Below are positions 53,334 to 64,000 of a DNA stretch of 64,000 bases, piece after piece. Below the pieces are notes generated by a model. That model was not told where the DNA came from. It saw only the letters and a list, made by a program, of their open reading frames with translations, and did no database searches. The position numbers were made by a program, and so were the translations under genes. The first letter of the stretch is position 1, and each line of letters begins with the position of its first letter. The stretch comes from Rhodosporidiobolus odoratus. Taxonomy: Eukaryota > Basidiomycota > Microbotryomycetes > Sporidiobolales > Sporidiobolaceae. The DNA is taken from NCBI GenBank assembly GCA_034387635.1, contig JAOANU010000007.1, positions 992,001-1,056,000 on the forward strand. Reading direction: 5' to 3'.

Positions 53334-55360
53334 ATGCCGCCGACTTACGCCTCGGTGCTAGTGCGGGCTTCCCCCATCTTGCCGAAACTTATCATGAATC
53401 CAAAAAGCGCATCTCTCTCGACCACGTCGATCTCTCTTTCTCGCGGAGAGGAGGTGCCGATCGGACAGACGGGTGTAATCGATGGCGAGTTCAGGATCTG
53501 GGAAACGGGACAGCACAGTGTGACAAAGAAGCGATACGTGCGCTTTTTCTTCATTTCTTTCCCGACCCTTCACTCCTGTATTCGTCATATTCCCCGGCGG
53601 TAACGGATGAGGCGCTCATATTATTCTCTATAGGCTACTTCTACGGACTCTCGCGGTTACAGTGCGTTCGCATCTTTCGTTCTCATGCCAGTCTCTCCCT
53701 GACCCTTTTTTCATGTTACTTGGGCAGTCCCGGTGTTCGAGTACACGGTCAATTCCCATCTCGTGATGGCAGATTCCGAGACCGGTTATATACTCATCAC
53801 AGCCATCTGGAAAGCGCTGGGCAAGGCCAAAGCGGATGTGGTGAAACTGATCGAGAGTCAGCCGGCGGGTGCGTTGCTTTCTTCGCCTTGTCCTACCATA
53901 CTCCTGCTCTCGAATCTAGAACACTACGAGCAGAGGATCCATAGTCACCCCGCTTAATACCAATATTGAAGTGCTTGTCCCGCATCGCAGTCGCTCCGCT
54001 GGTCGGGAAGGTCAGGGGTGGTCAGTTACAGATACAGGGTACCTGGTGCGCTCTCCCTTACGCTACGCGTTCCTTTAGCTTCGCGCTCACAGATACGCCT
54101 TCGTAGGTTACCGTTCGGGGTCGCCCTCGAGCTCTCCCGCCGGGTGGCTTGGGAGATTCGAAACGACGTGACTTTTCTCCTTCAGTCTTTGCTTGCACTC
54201 CATGGTAATGCGTATATCGCTGACGTGGCATCTACGCACAGCTCGTTCTGCTCTTCGGCCCCTCGTTCCCTTCGACCTGCCTCACGCCTGCTTCACCTGG
54301 ATTTGGTTCCCTCGTCCTCTCCTCCCTTCCCTCGCCTATCTCTCCCGGTGCGACTATCACCACCTCCGACGATCCTCGTCTCACGAATTGTATACTCACA
54401 ACTCGCCAGAAACGCGACCCGAAGAAGCGAGAAGAGGCGAAGCTCGCCGCTCAGAAAGCTCAGAATAACGCGAAGCGAGTTACGGGTCAACAGGCTCGTG
54501 TCGGAATCGACTTTCTCAGAGCCGCTTCCGTCTCTTCTTGCTCGCCCTCGCCCACGGAGATATCCGGCGAAGAGGGACACCGTCGACTTGTCGCCGATAA
54601 CCAGGTCCCATGGGCAACTTCCTCGTCGCCGTATTCTTCTCCTGCCCAAAGTCCCATCGACCTCCACAACTACCGTCGCCTCCCTTTCAGTCAGAAGTAC
54701 GCTGGACGTACTCCCGGTGACACCTTTGCCGCCTACTCTCGCTACCCTCCCCAGCCGTCTCGACATCGTTTCTCTCCATATCCCTCCGCCTACTCTCCCT
54801 ATCATCCCCAGTCAGCGCCCCGACAGATCTCTGCCCTGACAGCGGATTCTCATCGACCCCGCACCTTGCCCGCGGGCGAAAGCGACCTCCTCTCACTGCA
54901 CTACTGCAGGTCCCATGCCCGTCCGACACCTTTCGCTGCCCACAAAAAAAATACCAGATCTTCTACCCTCATTGCCCACTCCCTATCGGCGTCCGATAGT
55001 ACGAATCCCTCTCTACCTTCGCTGAAATTGCCGCCCGTTGCATCCCTCTTCCCCAGCCCTTCTCCTCCGACCTTCACAACACCCTATCTCCCAGCTCTCT
55101 CCTCGTTCGACTCCTCTAGCGAGAGGTATCTCGCCCAATGGTCCCTCGGCCCAACCACAGACGGGCGACGGGTAGTCTTAAACCCTGAAGGCGGTCTCTG
55201 CGGGGGTACAGCGGCGAGGAGGGCCGAGTCGAGTTTGAGGCCGGTCTCGTGCGAAGGTCTGAGGATGACCGCGGCAACAACGCTACTAGAAGCTACTGTG
55301 AGGTCAAGTGAATGGGAGCGGAAGGCCAGGGTCGTCGTCGTCGAGCCCGAGGGTAAGTGA
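53334..55360 (+). CDS. APSES-domain transcription regulator, Xbp1-like
   Basis: DNA-binding regulator of the APSES/KilA-N type. Six exons: 53334-53537, 53634-53661, 53728-53868, 53991-54045, 54107-54167 and 54242-55360. The domain runs from RYATSTDSRGYIPVFEYTVN through DSETGYILITAIWKALGKAKADVV and VRGGQLQIQGTWLPFGVALELSRRVAWEI to LFGPSFPSTCL, which fits the basidiomycete Xbp1 group rather than Swi4/Mbp1. A basic helix of Lys/Glu/Ala follows (KKREEAKLAAQKAQ), then a long Tyr/Pro/Ser-rich tail. There are no ankyrin repeats. In related fungi such factors affect cell cycle exit or dimorphism; a role here is inference. The start is the first in-frame ATG of the exon. Confidence 0.85.
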
Positions 55361-56099
55361 CACTGTCGGAGGCGTTTATATTGAATCCTTAATTACATCT
55401 GGGAGGGCCGTTCTCGATGCTCTTTGATTGCCTTACTGTGTTGCCATATATTCTGTTATTGTGTAATGATCATATTCCCAGGCGGGTACCCACAAGGTGA
55501 GGTAGAAAGCACTTGAGAAGCAGCGCTTCATGTGATGTCCTCCGCGGCCGACGCTCGAATGGCGCAATCTTCTGCTGACGAAACAGATTGTACGGAGTCG
55601 AATCCAACACAGACGGCGGCACCGGTGACAACGTGATCTATCGGCGTTTGCGCCAGCACTCAAACAAGAAACCCTGAGCATGACCTTCTCAATCTAGCTT
55701 TGCTTGTTTTCCCGTCGCGGTCAAACAGCCTAGTCCTGCAGCTGTTCCCGTAGCGCAATTTTTGGAGGCGTTGCAGTGCATGCTGGCTCGGCCCATGCTT
55801 GGACCCAAAATTGACCTTTATATCGTGCGTCGCTGATCCTTTCCGTCTCCTTTCTTCCTCTGTCAGCGATACGTTACCTTGCGCAGGCTCAACGCTGTTG
55901 CCAGTGCTCCAGCCGGTCCGTACCAATATGATGAAAGGGTGAGTACAACCGTGCAGTTTCCAGTATCACTAATTCGCTACCCCTACTATCAGAACGGATC
56001 GGAACGGAGTATGCCAGGCGACGTAGATGAGCGGCTGCGGGACCGCGGCAAATAGCGCGAAAACTTGGCGAGAGACTGCTCGGACCTCGAATTCCATTG
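55361..56099. other. Intergenic region between Xbp1-like gene and W/LP family gene 3
   Basis: About 740 bases between convergent genes. Nothing recognisable on either strand. Confidence 0.4.
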
Positions 56100-57297
56100 A
56101 TGCGGTCCTTCGAAACTCTGTAAAGGATGGGGATCAGCAGCAAGGAAGCTTGGTCAGTTCCGGCTCCTGTGCTGGGGAATTCGAACAGCAGACGGGACGA
56201 AGAGGACACAAAGCAGGACGTACAGATCGTCCTGTGTCACGCGAAGGGTGCTGATAGGCTTGGCTGGCGCCTGCACCTGTATCCGTCGGTTGTATTCCTT
56301 GATCCCGGTTCTGGTCCCGCTGAGACTGTGCTTCCCTGAGACGATCCCATAGGACCCGATGCGGTTGCGCCTGTGCGGCAGACAGGACAGCGTCAGTATA
56401 CTATATGGTAGGTACGAGTAAGACTCAAAGGAAGTGAGTAAGGATTGGGACCTGCCAGAGCTGCAGCTCGTCTAGTAATTATATCAAAGGATACTTTGCC
56501 CCCCTGCAGCCAACTGCGTGATCAGTAGTTGTGGTGCGTGTTCAGCGAAGAGCACTTACGAGCAAAGAGGTGACCTGCATTGATGTTCTCTGTTTCGTGA
56601 CCACGTCTGCAGCTAGCCCTAGGATCGCCTCGGGTACTTTGTCACGGACCGACTGGTCCTGCGTGTACATCCAAGGCTGTAGCTTTTGGAGCAAACTTAC
56701 CCGCCACTCGGCAAACCCAGGTAGCGACTTTTCATCAGGATTGACGCGGGCTCGAAGACTGGCAATTGCGGCGTTCACGGCATGGGAGCGATACACGCGC
56801 TGGACAAGTTGCAGACCGGAGAACGAGCCTGAGGTGAGTTATAAGAATGTAGACACGATACAGGTGCGAGACACCCTCACCGGGAGTGTCCACGAAAGTT
56901 GTAGGCGCATCCGCGACATAAAGTTTTGCGGGGTCCCCTGCATGAATGGTCAAGAAGCAGTCAATCGCTTGAAACAAAGCACAGCGAGATGAAAACGCAC
57001 CAGCCCGATTTTCAAATCTCCCGCCCGCTTCCATTTCGCCTTTTCGCTCTTGAAGGCTGTAACCAACACGTTCACCTCCTCCTTTGCTTCCTGCTGTAAA
57101 GCCAGAGGCCAAGTAGCCCATTCCTCCTTGGGTAACACACTCCAAAACTTCACCCTCCAATCCGTCCACTCTTGGGCAAGTTTGGCTAGTTCTGTGTCTT
57201 TGCCGAAATTCTTCCAACCGAGCAGGAGGAGAGGTGTTTCGAGTGTGCTTTGGTATGCGAGGCCATTGACTTCTCGCCCCTCTGGTGACGGCGGCAT
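56100..57297 (-). CDS. W/LP-module family protein 3 (unknown function)
   Basis: Start taken at ATG 57297-57295 (MPPSPEGREVNGLAYQ), which aligns with family gene 1; an in-frame ATG at 57330 is also possible. Module one: EWTDWRVKFWSVLPKEEWAT, then WP and a Gln/Ala helix. A short variable exon pair follows, then RVYRSHAVNAAI and module two, FAEWRVSLLQKLQPWMYTQ. Downstream, a small exon and AQPHRVLWDRLREAQSQRDQ match the last conserved part of gene 1. The frame stays open through module two, unlike gene 2. The 3' end is approximate, because the final exon could not be fixed. No known domain, signal peptide or membrane span. Opposite strand to the other two members and 20 kb away. Confidence 0.68.
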
Positions 57298-57935
57298 GCT
57301 GATGAGGTTTAGGCAAGGAGAAGAATGCAAGTCAAGAGCAGCCAGTGACTGTTGAACTCACAGGAGACGAACGCACGGAATGCCTCGTCAGGCCATCGCA
57401 TCGACCTCGTGCAAGCTAAACGTTATCAACCCCACCAAAGTTCCGCCGCAAATCTTCGACGCTATATAGAAATAGTATCGGGCGGTGCTGGCTCTCATGC
57501 TGGGCACCGCGGAATACAGCGGGATAGGATAAGGAGAAGCGGTGAAGTCGAGTGCCGAACGTGCGCTGAATGTTGCGTACCTGAACAGATGAGTGCTGGT
57601 GTCGCAGGGCAAGTTCTGCGTGTATCAGCAGAAGCAACGTGAGAATGGAAGTTGGGTGACCGGTAACCACGGTCTTCTCAACCGAGTACTTTTTTTGGGA
57701 AGTCAGTGCAAGCTGCATGCCTATGCAAAAGGCAAGTAGACGATAGTGCTTAGGTTACAGGCCAAGGGGAGACGAAGAGGGCTACATATGTTTCGACAAA
57801 GCGGATACAACAGTGGCGATAAGGCAGGTGCGAATGAAACGAGGAAGGTGCAAGGCGGTATATACAGTGATGCGGGAGGAAAGGCAGAGCCTATATCCGA
57901 GTCGGAAGAACCTTGTGGGCAGTGCACCGGGCGCT
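57298..57935. other. Intergenic region, family gene 3 - CAP gene
   Basis: About 640 bases separating two minus-strand genes. It contains the family gene 3 promoter and the CAP gene 3' flank. No other feature seen. Confidence 0.4.
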
Positions 57936-59680
57936 CTACGGCTGAACGTTGGCTCGGAAGTTCTGTGTCAAGGAGAAAGTCAGGTTAGCTGCGACCGAGT
58001 GGATGTACGGTAAAGGTACACATACAGCAGCCGGGGAAACGTTGCCTGAATACCGAGTCAACACATAAGAGCGGGCGAACGAAAGGGAGTGGAGAAGGGC
58101 ATGTGAAGAGTTTGAGGGGTCAGTCAGCAGTGATCCGTGACAACGCGACTATGGTAGCAGACATACCGGCAGGGTCGTATTCGCAAACGACTGCAATGCA
58201 GGAGATCGTTCAAATTGGTCAGCATCGGCGCAGAGAGAGAAGACGTCCCGAGAGAAGGGAAGAATAACAGGCCGGTGGTGCAATCGTCATAAAGCATAAA
58301 CTCACGGTAGTTCCTGTCGAGCGGAGTCAAAGAGCGTAGCATTAGTGATCAGGTAGGAGCTGTCTGTAGGCAAGGAAAAATCCAGACGTACGCCTTGCCG
58401 TAAGCCGCGTCGAAGATCGTCCCCGGCGCACATTTTTGCAAGGCGCAACCCAGCTTCGTGGTTGACTTCCACACCTTCGCGCAGCCGAAAGATGGCGATG
58501 AAGAGCAGATAGAAGGGGGAAGTCAGCGATAAGCCGGAATTCGCCGTACGCCCGCGAGAATCATTGGGAACGAACCATCTGGGTGAAGTGCCTGTTGCGG
58601 CAGGGACAAGCGAGCGATACGAAGCTCTAGTTAGCTAGGAAACGACAGGGTTCGAGCACGTGCAATGGGGGAACGTCACGTACGAGTATTTCGGGTTGGT
58701 CGCATTGTACTCCGGCGCCTCAGCCTCCCAAAGCCCAATCAATTTGGTCGTGATGTTGGCGACACCGCCTTGAGGAGCGGTACCAGCGTTGGCAGCGAGA
58801 TTCTCGCCATATGGGCTGCGCAGGACAGCGTGAATTCAAAAGCAGAAAGTCGGTCATTGCGAGTCTCAGGCGGGGCAGAGGAAAAAAGGGAGATGCAACG
58901 AACCCCACCGCTCCCTGCGAATGCTGGAATTTGCAGTTCTTCGCCCACGTCCCCGCTGCATCCGCCAAAGGTTGATCCCACACCAACGCATCCGCACCAT
59001 GCAAAGCCCTGAAACGGTTGTGCTCGTTCAGGGCGGAGTCGCGGATGTTGGCGCCGAACGTGGAGCCGGAGACGGGGGCGGAGGAGGTGGTCGAGAGGGC
59101 GGAGGATTGCGTCGCGGTTGCGGTGCCGGTGGCTGAGACGGCTGGAGCGGTGGTCGTTGTGGTTGCGCGAGGGGTTGTGGTCGTCCTGCAGACGAAGATC
59201 GTGTGAGCGTCAGGTGCAGGAGCGTAGGAGGCGCGCGCAGCTGTCCAGCCGTGTGCGGAGATCGCGCAGGGAAAGAAAGGGTAGTTGCAGTGGCATAAAC
59301 GTCCACTTACGTCCTAGCTGGAGTCCGCGTTGCGCGCCCCGAAGTCGTAGTCGTCGTGGTGAATGTCGTCGTGAGAGTCCGCTTATTGAAAGGCCTGAGC
59401 GAAACGGGGACAAGTACTGCAAGTCAGGAGGAGAAAGTATGTCGAGAGGACTGCTGTAAACGTACACCCTCGAAGCGGCCGTCTTGGACGTCGTCCTCCA
59501 GTCCAGTCTTTGCGGCTCACGGTCGCGCTTCTCGAGGTCGACGTCGAAGGACCGCTTCGAAACGAGTTCGATGTCGGGCTTGTCGCCTACTTTGGCGATG
59601 ATCACGCCGGTGTCGGCGGGTGCCGCTGCGGAGAGGCTGAAGAGAAGGGGGATAACACAAGCGATAGCAAGAAATTTCAT
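57936..59680 (-). CDS. Secreted CAP-superfamily (PR-1/Pry-like) protein
   Basis: Start MKFLAIACVIPLLFSLSAAA at 59680, a clear signal peptide. A Lys-Arg pair (KR) near residue 55 could be a Kex2 site. A Thr-rich stalk (runs of TTTTT, SGRATRTPART) precedes the CAP domain: ALNEHNRFRALHGADALVWD, LADAAGTWAKNCKFQHSQG, PYGENLA, the signature HFTQMVWKSTTKLGCAL and YLVCEYDPAGN, ending in ANFRANVQP with TAG 57938-57936. The conserved His and Glu residues of the family are visible. Yeast Pry proteins bind sterols and fatty acids and plant PR-1 is defence-related; export of lipids is a fair guess only. About nine short exons. Confidence 0.9.
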
Positions 59681-60997
59681 GGCGAGGAGTATAGGCGCTG
59701 GTGGAGAAGGAAAGAATGGAAGAAAAGGCAGAGGTCTTTCGATGAGTGGACGAGCAAGACTGTGGCAACGACCAAGACAAGGATCTGAAGTTAGTCAATA
59801 CAGCTTAACGATACCTCCTAGGCTGGTCCCGCAGAAGCGATCTGAAAGAACAGCTTCAGCGCGAAGCGAAGCGTGATACTTGTAATTGAGTGCTCGAAGA
59901 GCCCGAGGAAGAGTCGGAAGAGGTCCGCACCCCGCTAGATGGGCCGCGCTAGCGCGCACCTAGCGCGTGCTTGAAGCTTCGGTAAGTCGGAAGTGAGACT
60001 CACCGGTTGCGTACCGTGGCGGCTGTGAGCGACGTGAGAGAGAAGCAGTAGAAGGTCGACCACAGGACCGCAGCTCTGCAAGAGATTCCGCCATCACGTG
60101 CAAGCCAGGCCGCGTTGTTCCCCCCTCTTGACCCTCATGTCGACCGCTTTTAAACAGAGATGGCTCGTCCGTTCCCATCGCTCACACTTGCCTGTTTCGT
60201 CGAGATGCTCCCGTTCTCGGAAGTCGTTGCCTGGATGGGTGGCTCGTCACTTGCTGACTACGCTGAGTGGGCTGAGGTGCTGCGTGCTTGTCATGATTCG
60301 GAGTCGGACAGAGAGAGAGAGACAGAGGTGTCGGAGAACATGGAAGGATAAAAGATCGCGCGCAGCTTGTTCCGACTCTGTGCGGGTGCGAGTGTCAGAT
60401 GTGCTGCCGTGTCACTCTGTAGCGGCAATCAAGCATGCAGTCGACGTTGTTCTAGCAAGCGGTCTATAATCGCAAGTTCGAAACAGCTTGTTGCATGCCC
60501 TTACGCTGCTCCCGGATACGCTGACTGTGAGATGCTTGTGTACGATGAACGATGCCCGCCCAGCTCACCCCACCGGCCACCGCCTGTTTCCCAATTTCCC
60601 GCTCTTTCACGTGCTCACCTTCCCTCCTCGTCAATCTCCTGAACAAACACCTCGAGCACTCTCCATAGTCAAAGGAGCCCAACTCGGGCAAGCTTGTAAG
60701 TCATCTGCCACGTCTGTACTATCCACGACACGATGGACAGCAGTCGACGAGTTCGTCATCCTTATCGACCCCTCTTGGCCGGGGGCACGGACCCTGGACG
60801 ACGGGGGCGCAAGCAATACGCTCGCGGGGACAGGACGCGCTGGTGTATCGCGGCTGAGCAAACGGCATGAATGCGTGCAGCTCGACGCTGCGCTTTTCTT
60901 TCCTCGATGCCAAGCCTCGCTTCATTCCCTACTTGCGGTTCTGACACGTTTTGGTTGAGATTCCCTCCCCCCCGACAGGACAACAGACTAGCTCACC
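59681..60997. promoter_or_regulatory. Divergent upstream region, CAP gene / NmrA-like gene
   Basis: About 1.3 kb between divergent start codons. The short open frames here lack family motifs. A GA-rich run (GAGAGAGAGA) lies at about 60312. No gene is called. Confidence 0.45.
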
Positions 60998-62134
60998 ATG
61001 TCGGGAACCTCTGCACCTGTTCTTGTTGTTGGCGCTACCGGAAAACAGGGTGCGACCGGTTTCCTTGCAAGCCTTTCCCCTCCTTCCCCCTCTTCTCTGC
61101 GTCATACCCTCCGGCTTTGGCGTTCAGCCATGTGTATCTCTCTGCTCAATTCCTGAGGTCGCCTTGCCTCGCAGGCGGTAGCGTCATTCGCGCCTTTCAA
61201 CGGCTTCCCAACCCTCCGAAACTTCGCGCCCTTTCTCGCAACCCGTCGTCACCGGCCGCGGTCAAACTCACACAGCAAGGTGTCGAAGTCGTCAAGGGTA
61301 GTCTCTGCGACCCACCCTCGCTTAGAGCAGCGCTGCAAGGTTGCGCTTCCGCTTTTCTCGGTGCGTCCATCCTCCGCCGCTCTCTTCAAAGCATGTTTCG
61401 TATCCTTTCAGTCGTTACTCATGCCCTTCCTACTCTCAGTCACTGCGCACCCCGGCAAGAACGACCCGACCGAGGATGCCCAGGGCAAAGCCTTCGTCGA
61501 TGCCGCCAAAGAAACCTCCCTTCCCTTCCTTGTCTTCACGTCCGTCTCCGATGCGACCCCGACCTGCGGCGTACCGCACTTCGAAACGAAAGCCAAGATC
61601 GAAGAAGCTATCGTTGCGAGCGGGATCCCGCATACCATCTTGGCACTGACGGCGTTTTACGAGAACTTGCCGCGCCAGAGTGGGTTTGTGACGTTCATGG
61701 CGTTGGGATTGTTTGATGCTGCGTTGCAGGGGAGGAAGCTGCAGATGATAGCCGTAGATGATATCGGTACGTCGGTCTCTCTACCATCTTGTATGCCGGT
61801 TTTTGCAGACTGAGCATCTTTTTCTTTTGCTCATGCAGGGTACTTTGCAGCCCAAGCCCTCTCCAACCCCTCTGCCTACGCCGGCCGCCACATCCAACTC
61901 GCCGGCGACGAACTAAGCATGGAACAAGTCCGTCAAACCTATTCTCAAGTCCAACGCACCTCGGTCTGGAAAAGTCGAATGCCGGCGTTCGTCATCAACT
62001 TGCTTCCGCATGATTTCAGCGTCATGATGAAGAAGTTTGGGAAGGAAGGGTATACGGCTAGGATTGGGGAGTTGAGGGGGGAGTATGGGGGGTTGAAGAC
62101 GTTTAAGATGTGGTTGGAGGAGGGGAGGAAGTGA
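60998..62134 (+). CDS. NmrA-like NAD(P)-binding protein
   Basis: Atypical short-chain dehydrogenase of the NmrA/HSCARG group; members bind NAD(P) and often act as redox sensors rather than enzymes. Exon 1 (60998-61049) has the fold motif PVLVVGATGKQGG completed in exon 2 (from 61175: SVIRAFQRL...). Then RALSRNP, VVKGSLCDPPSLRAALQGC, VTAHPGKN, FVDAAKETSLPFLVFTSVSD, HFETKAKIEEAI, ALTAFYENL, MIAVDDIGYFAAQAL and GRHIQLAGDELSMEQV. A final exon ends EEGRK, TGA 62132-62134. About 290 residues, the usual length for the family. Substrate or partner cannot be told from sequence. Confidence 0.88.
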
Positions 62135-62957
62135 GGGTTCAGGACGTTGACCGCGGGGCGGGGGTGAGCGGGACTCGCTCTTATATATTTTCTTATATTT
62201 GGTCGACTTGATTTCGCGTTCGTGGCAATTGCAACCAGAAGTTCAGCACTACATTTGACTACATAAGGCCCGGCTCGATTTTGTTTCTTTCCTCCACTTT
62301 TCACGAGCTTCTATCCCCTTCCTCGCTCTTCTGCTTTGCGCTCACGCCTACAAGAGCTCGTGATTGCGCAGAGTGTCTTGCGTCTTCGCGGCTCCTCTTC
62401 GCAGGCTTATCGAGCCCACATTCAGGTTTTCCTCGCGAAACAGGGAGGGCGTTCTTCTCGCATTCTGTCTTTGCCGAGCAGTGTCGGAGAGCATTGCTGA
62501 TGACGATCAGCGTGGCAGCGCGTGAACTAGCGCGGGGTGTGTATCGTCAGTATGGCGTGCTGAAGTGCGCGCAATCGTCGAACTGGGCGGACCTTGCACG
62601 GGGAAAGCTGGGGTAAAGGGGGGATTTAGGGGGGGATAGCAAGAGAAAAAAAAAGAAGAAAAAAACAGGGGGGAATAAGTCGCGCGAGATGGCGACAACA
62701 ACGTCGTGTTCTGGTGCTGTGTCATCTCCTGAGTGACAAACGGACCACTTGGAGCTCTTGCTCTTGCTCTTGCTCTTGCTCTCCTTCTTGCGACACATTT
62801 GTCGTTGTGCGCTCGAACCACGCCACCTTGCATTATCGATCACTCCCACGGACCCAAACTTTTCTTGTCTTCGTCCCCGCCGCACCGTTGCTTCGTATCT
62901 TCTTCCATCTCTTTCTTCACTTTCATCTCGACTTGTCACCAGTCTGACTCGTGCATC
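62135..62957. promoter_or_regulatory. Intergenic region before the dioxygenase gene
   Basis: About 820 bases. A hexamer repeat (CTCTTG)n lies at 62754-62782, and a G/A-rich stretch (about 62610-62680) precedes the C/T-rich leader. No gene is supported. Confidence 0.45.
62754..62782. repeat. (CTCTTG)n hexanucleotide repeat
   Basis: Nearly five units in the upstream region of the dioxygenase gene. Confidence 0.8.
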
Positions 62958-64000
62958 ATGTCGACTACCGTCACTATGACTGCGCCGCCTACCGCTACTC
63001 TACGCCTCAGGCCTGCCAGCGACTCTACGCCCTCCGCGCCCTCCGCGGCCACTTCGCTCCCTTCGCCCCCTCTTACTCGCCCTGCAACTCCCCGGCAGCA
63101 AAGGGAACGCTATGCCCGACCTCCGACCGCCCACCTCGACGCCTACCCGTCTCAGCGCTACATGCCTGCATTGGGATTGACTTTTGAGCGCGGCATTCAG
63201 CTTCGAGAATTCCTGAACTTGCCAGAGGACGACCCGAAGAAGGAGGCTTTGTTTGAGGAGTTGGCGTATGCCAGTACGTCCTACCCTCCTTCCTGAGCCG
63301 CGACAAGCGCGAAAAGCTGACTTGCTGCACTTCAATCTATTTTTTTGATTCTCTTCACCTCCCTTCTCGTCCGCCACGAAACCCCGACAGTCTCCCTTAA
63401 CGGTGTCTGCTTTTTCCCTGGACAAGACCTTACCCCTGAGGAGCTGGGGCAACTTGCCCTCCGCCTGGGTCGAGCTTCAGGCGCGCCGGCAGACTCAGCG
63501 CTCCACATCCACCCTACCGCGGAGTTGGGAGAGAACGGCAGGCCGACGGTCGGTACTATCAGCAACATGGCAGGTGCTATGGGCAGGCAGATCTCGTTCA
63601 AAGATGAGAGGAGTGACCTGGCGAGCATGGGATTGCACACGTCCGTTGATCTTTTCTCTTTCGACTTTTTTCCGAGTCGAGCTCCGCGGCTGATCTTGTT
63701 CCTGTCCCTGCCTGTCCTCCGCTACTCTCTCGCCCTATGTTGTGTTTCATTTTTGCTTGATTGTAGCGATATCTCCTTTGAAAACCGGCCCGCACGCTAC
63801 TCGATGCTTCGCATTCACACCCTTCCTCCCCTCGGCGGCAACACCACCTTCACTTCTTCCTACGCTCACTACGTGCGTCGCGCGTTGCGCCTGTACACAC
63901 TCAGTTCGCCCCTTGGCTAACGCCCGTTCTCCCTATACGCAGGACATGCTTTCTCCCGCCATGAAGGAGTTCCTTTCCGGTCTCAAGGCAACCCACTCTG
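62958..64000 (+). CDS. TauD/TfdA-type 2-oxoglutarate dioxygenase (5' part)
   Basis: Iron(II)/2-oxoglutarate-dependent oxygenase; family members release sulfite from taurine or other sulfonates. Exon 1 (62958 to about 63271) encodes a Thr/Pro-rich start and RYMPALGLTFERGIQLREF; exon 2 reads ISLNGVCFFPGQDLTPEELGQLALRLG, SALHIHPTAELGE and GLHTD (HxD iron-binding pair split by an intron), then ISFENRPARYSMLRIHTLPPLGGNTTF. The next exon (DMLSPAMKEFLSGLKATHS) runs off the window, so the distal His and the 2-oxoglutarate-binding Arg are not seen. Substrate unknown. Start is the first ATG in the exon. Confidence 0.85.

Overview
This is nuclear DNA from a basidiomycete fungus. Genes are closely packed and split by many short introns of about 45-100 nt, mostly with GTGCGT-, GTACG- or GTGAGT-type donors and CAG/TAG acceptors. 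The sequence is GC-rich. The Xbp1-like APSES regulator and the DDE transposase type also fit basidiomycetes, and the overall style suggests a red yeast of the Rhodotorula/Rhodosporidium type (Pucciniomycotina). That placement is inference. All gene models below were assembled by reading exons, splice sites and protein families by eye.

Layout. 1-426 is the end of one copy of a Tc1-like DNA transposon. 427-4358 is gene-poor, with an orphan exon and a decayed glycoside hydrolase. 4359-9918 is psd2 (C2/EF-hand phosphatidylserine decarboxylase), followed by a 92-residue C2H2 zinc-finger gene. 10896-15804 (minus) is an uncharacterised gene split in the middle of an exon by a complete 3.6-kb transposon (11868-15478). 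On the plus strand follow a Nem1-like phosphatase, a Trf4-like nucleotidyltransferase and a membrane-anchored double-psi beta-barrel protein. 25715-32940 (minus) is the eIF2-alpha kinase Gcn2. Divergent from it lies the first member of a small family of unknown function. A second block, at 35124 to about 37320, repeats the 5' end of gcn2 plus a second, broken family member. Then come an SPX/DASS phosphate transporter (minus), a second double-psi beta-barrel protein (minus), a fumarate reductase-cytochrome b5 fusion (plus) with a displaced copy of its last exon, an Xbp1-like APSES regulator, a third family member (minus), a secreted CAP protein (minus), an NmrA-like protein, and the 5' part of a TauD-type dioxygenase that runs off the end.

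No operon logic applies. Lipid and membrane biology (psd2, nem1), nutrient sensing and phosphate (gcn2, pho91-like) and cell-surface or secreted proteins (two barrel proteins, CAP) are represented, but they look like ordinary neighbours rather than a cluster. The least ordinary content is the recent transposon insertion, which removes cleanly to give back an open exon, and the family of proteins with two related W/LP modules that was copied together with the gcn2 5' end.
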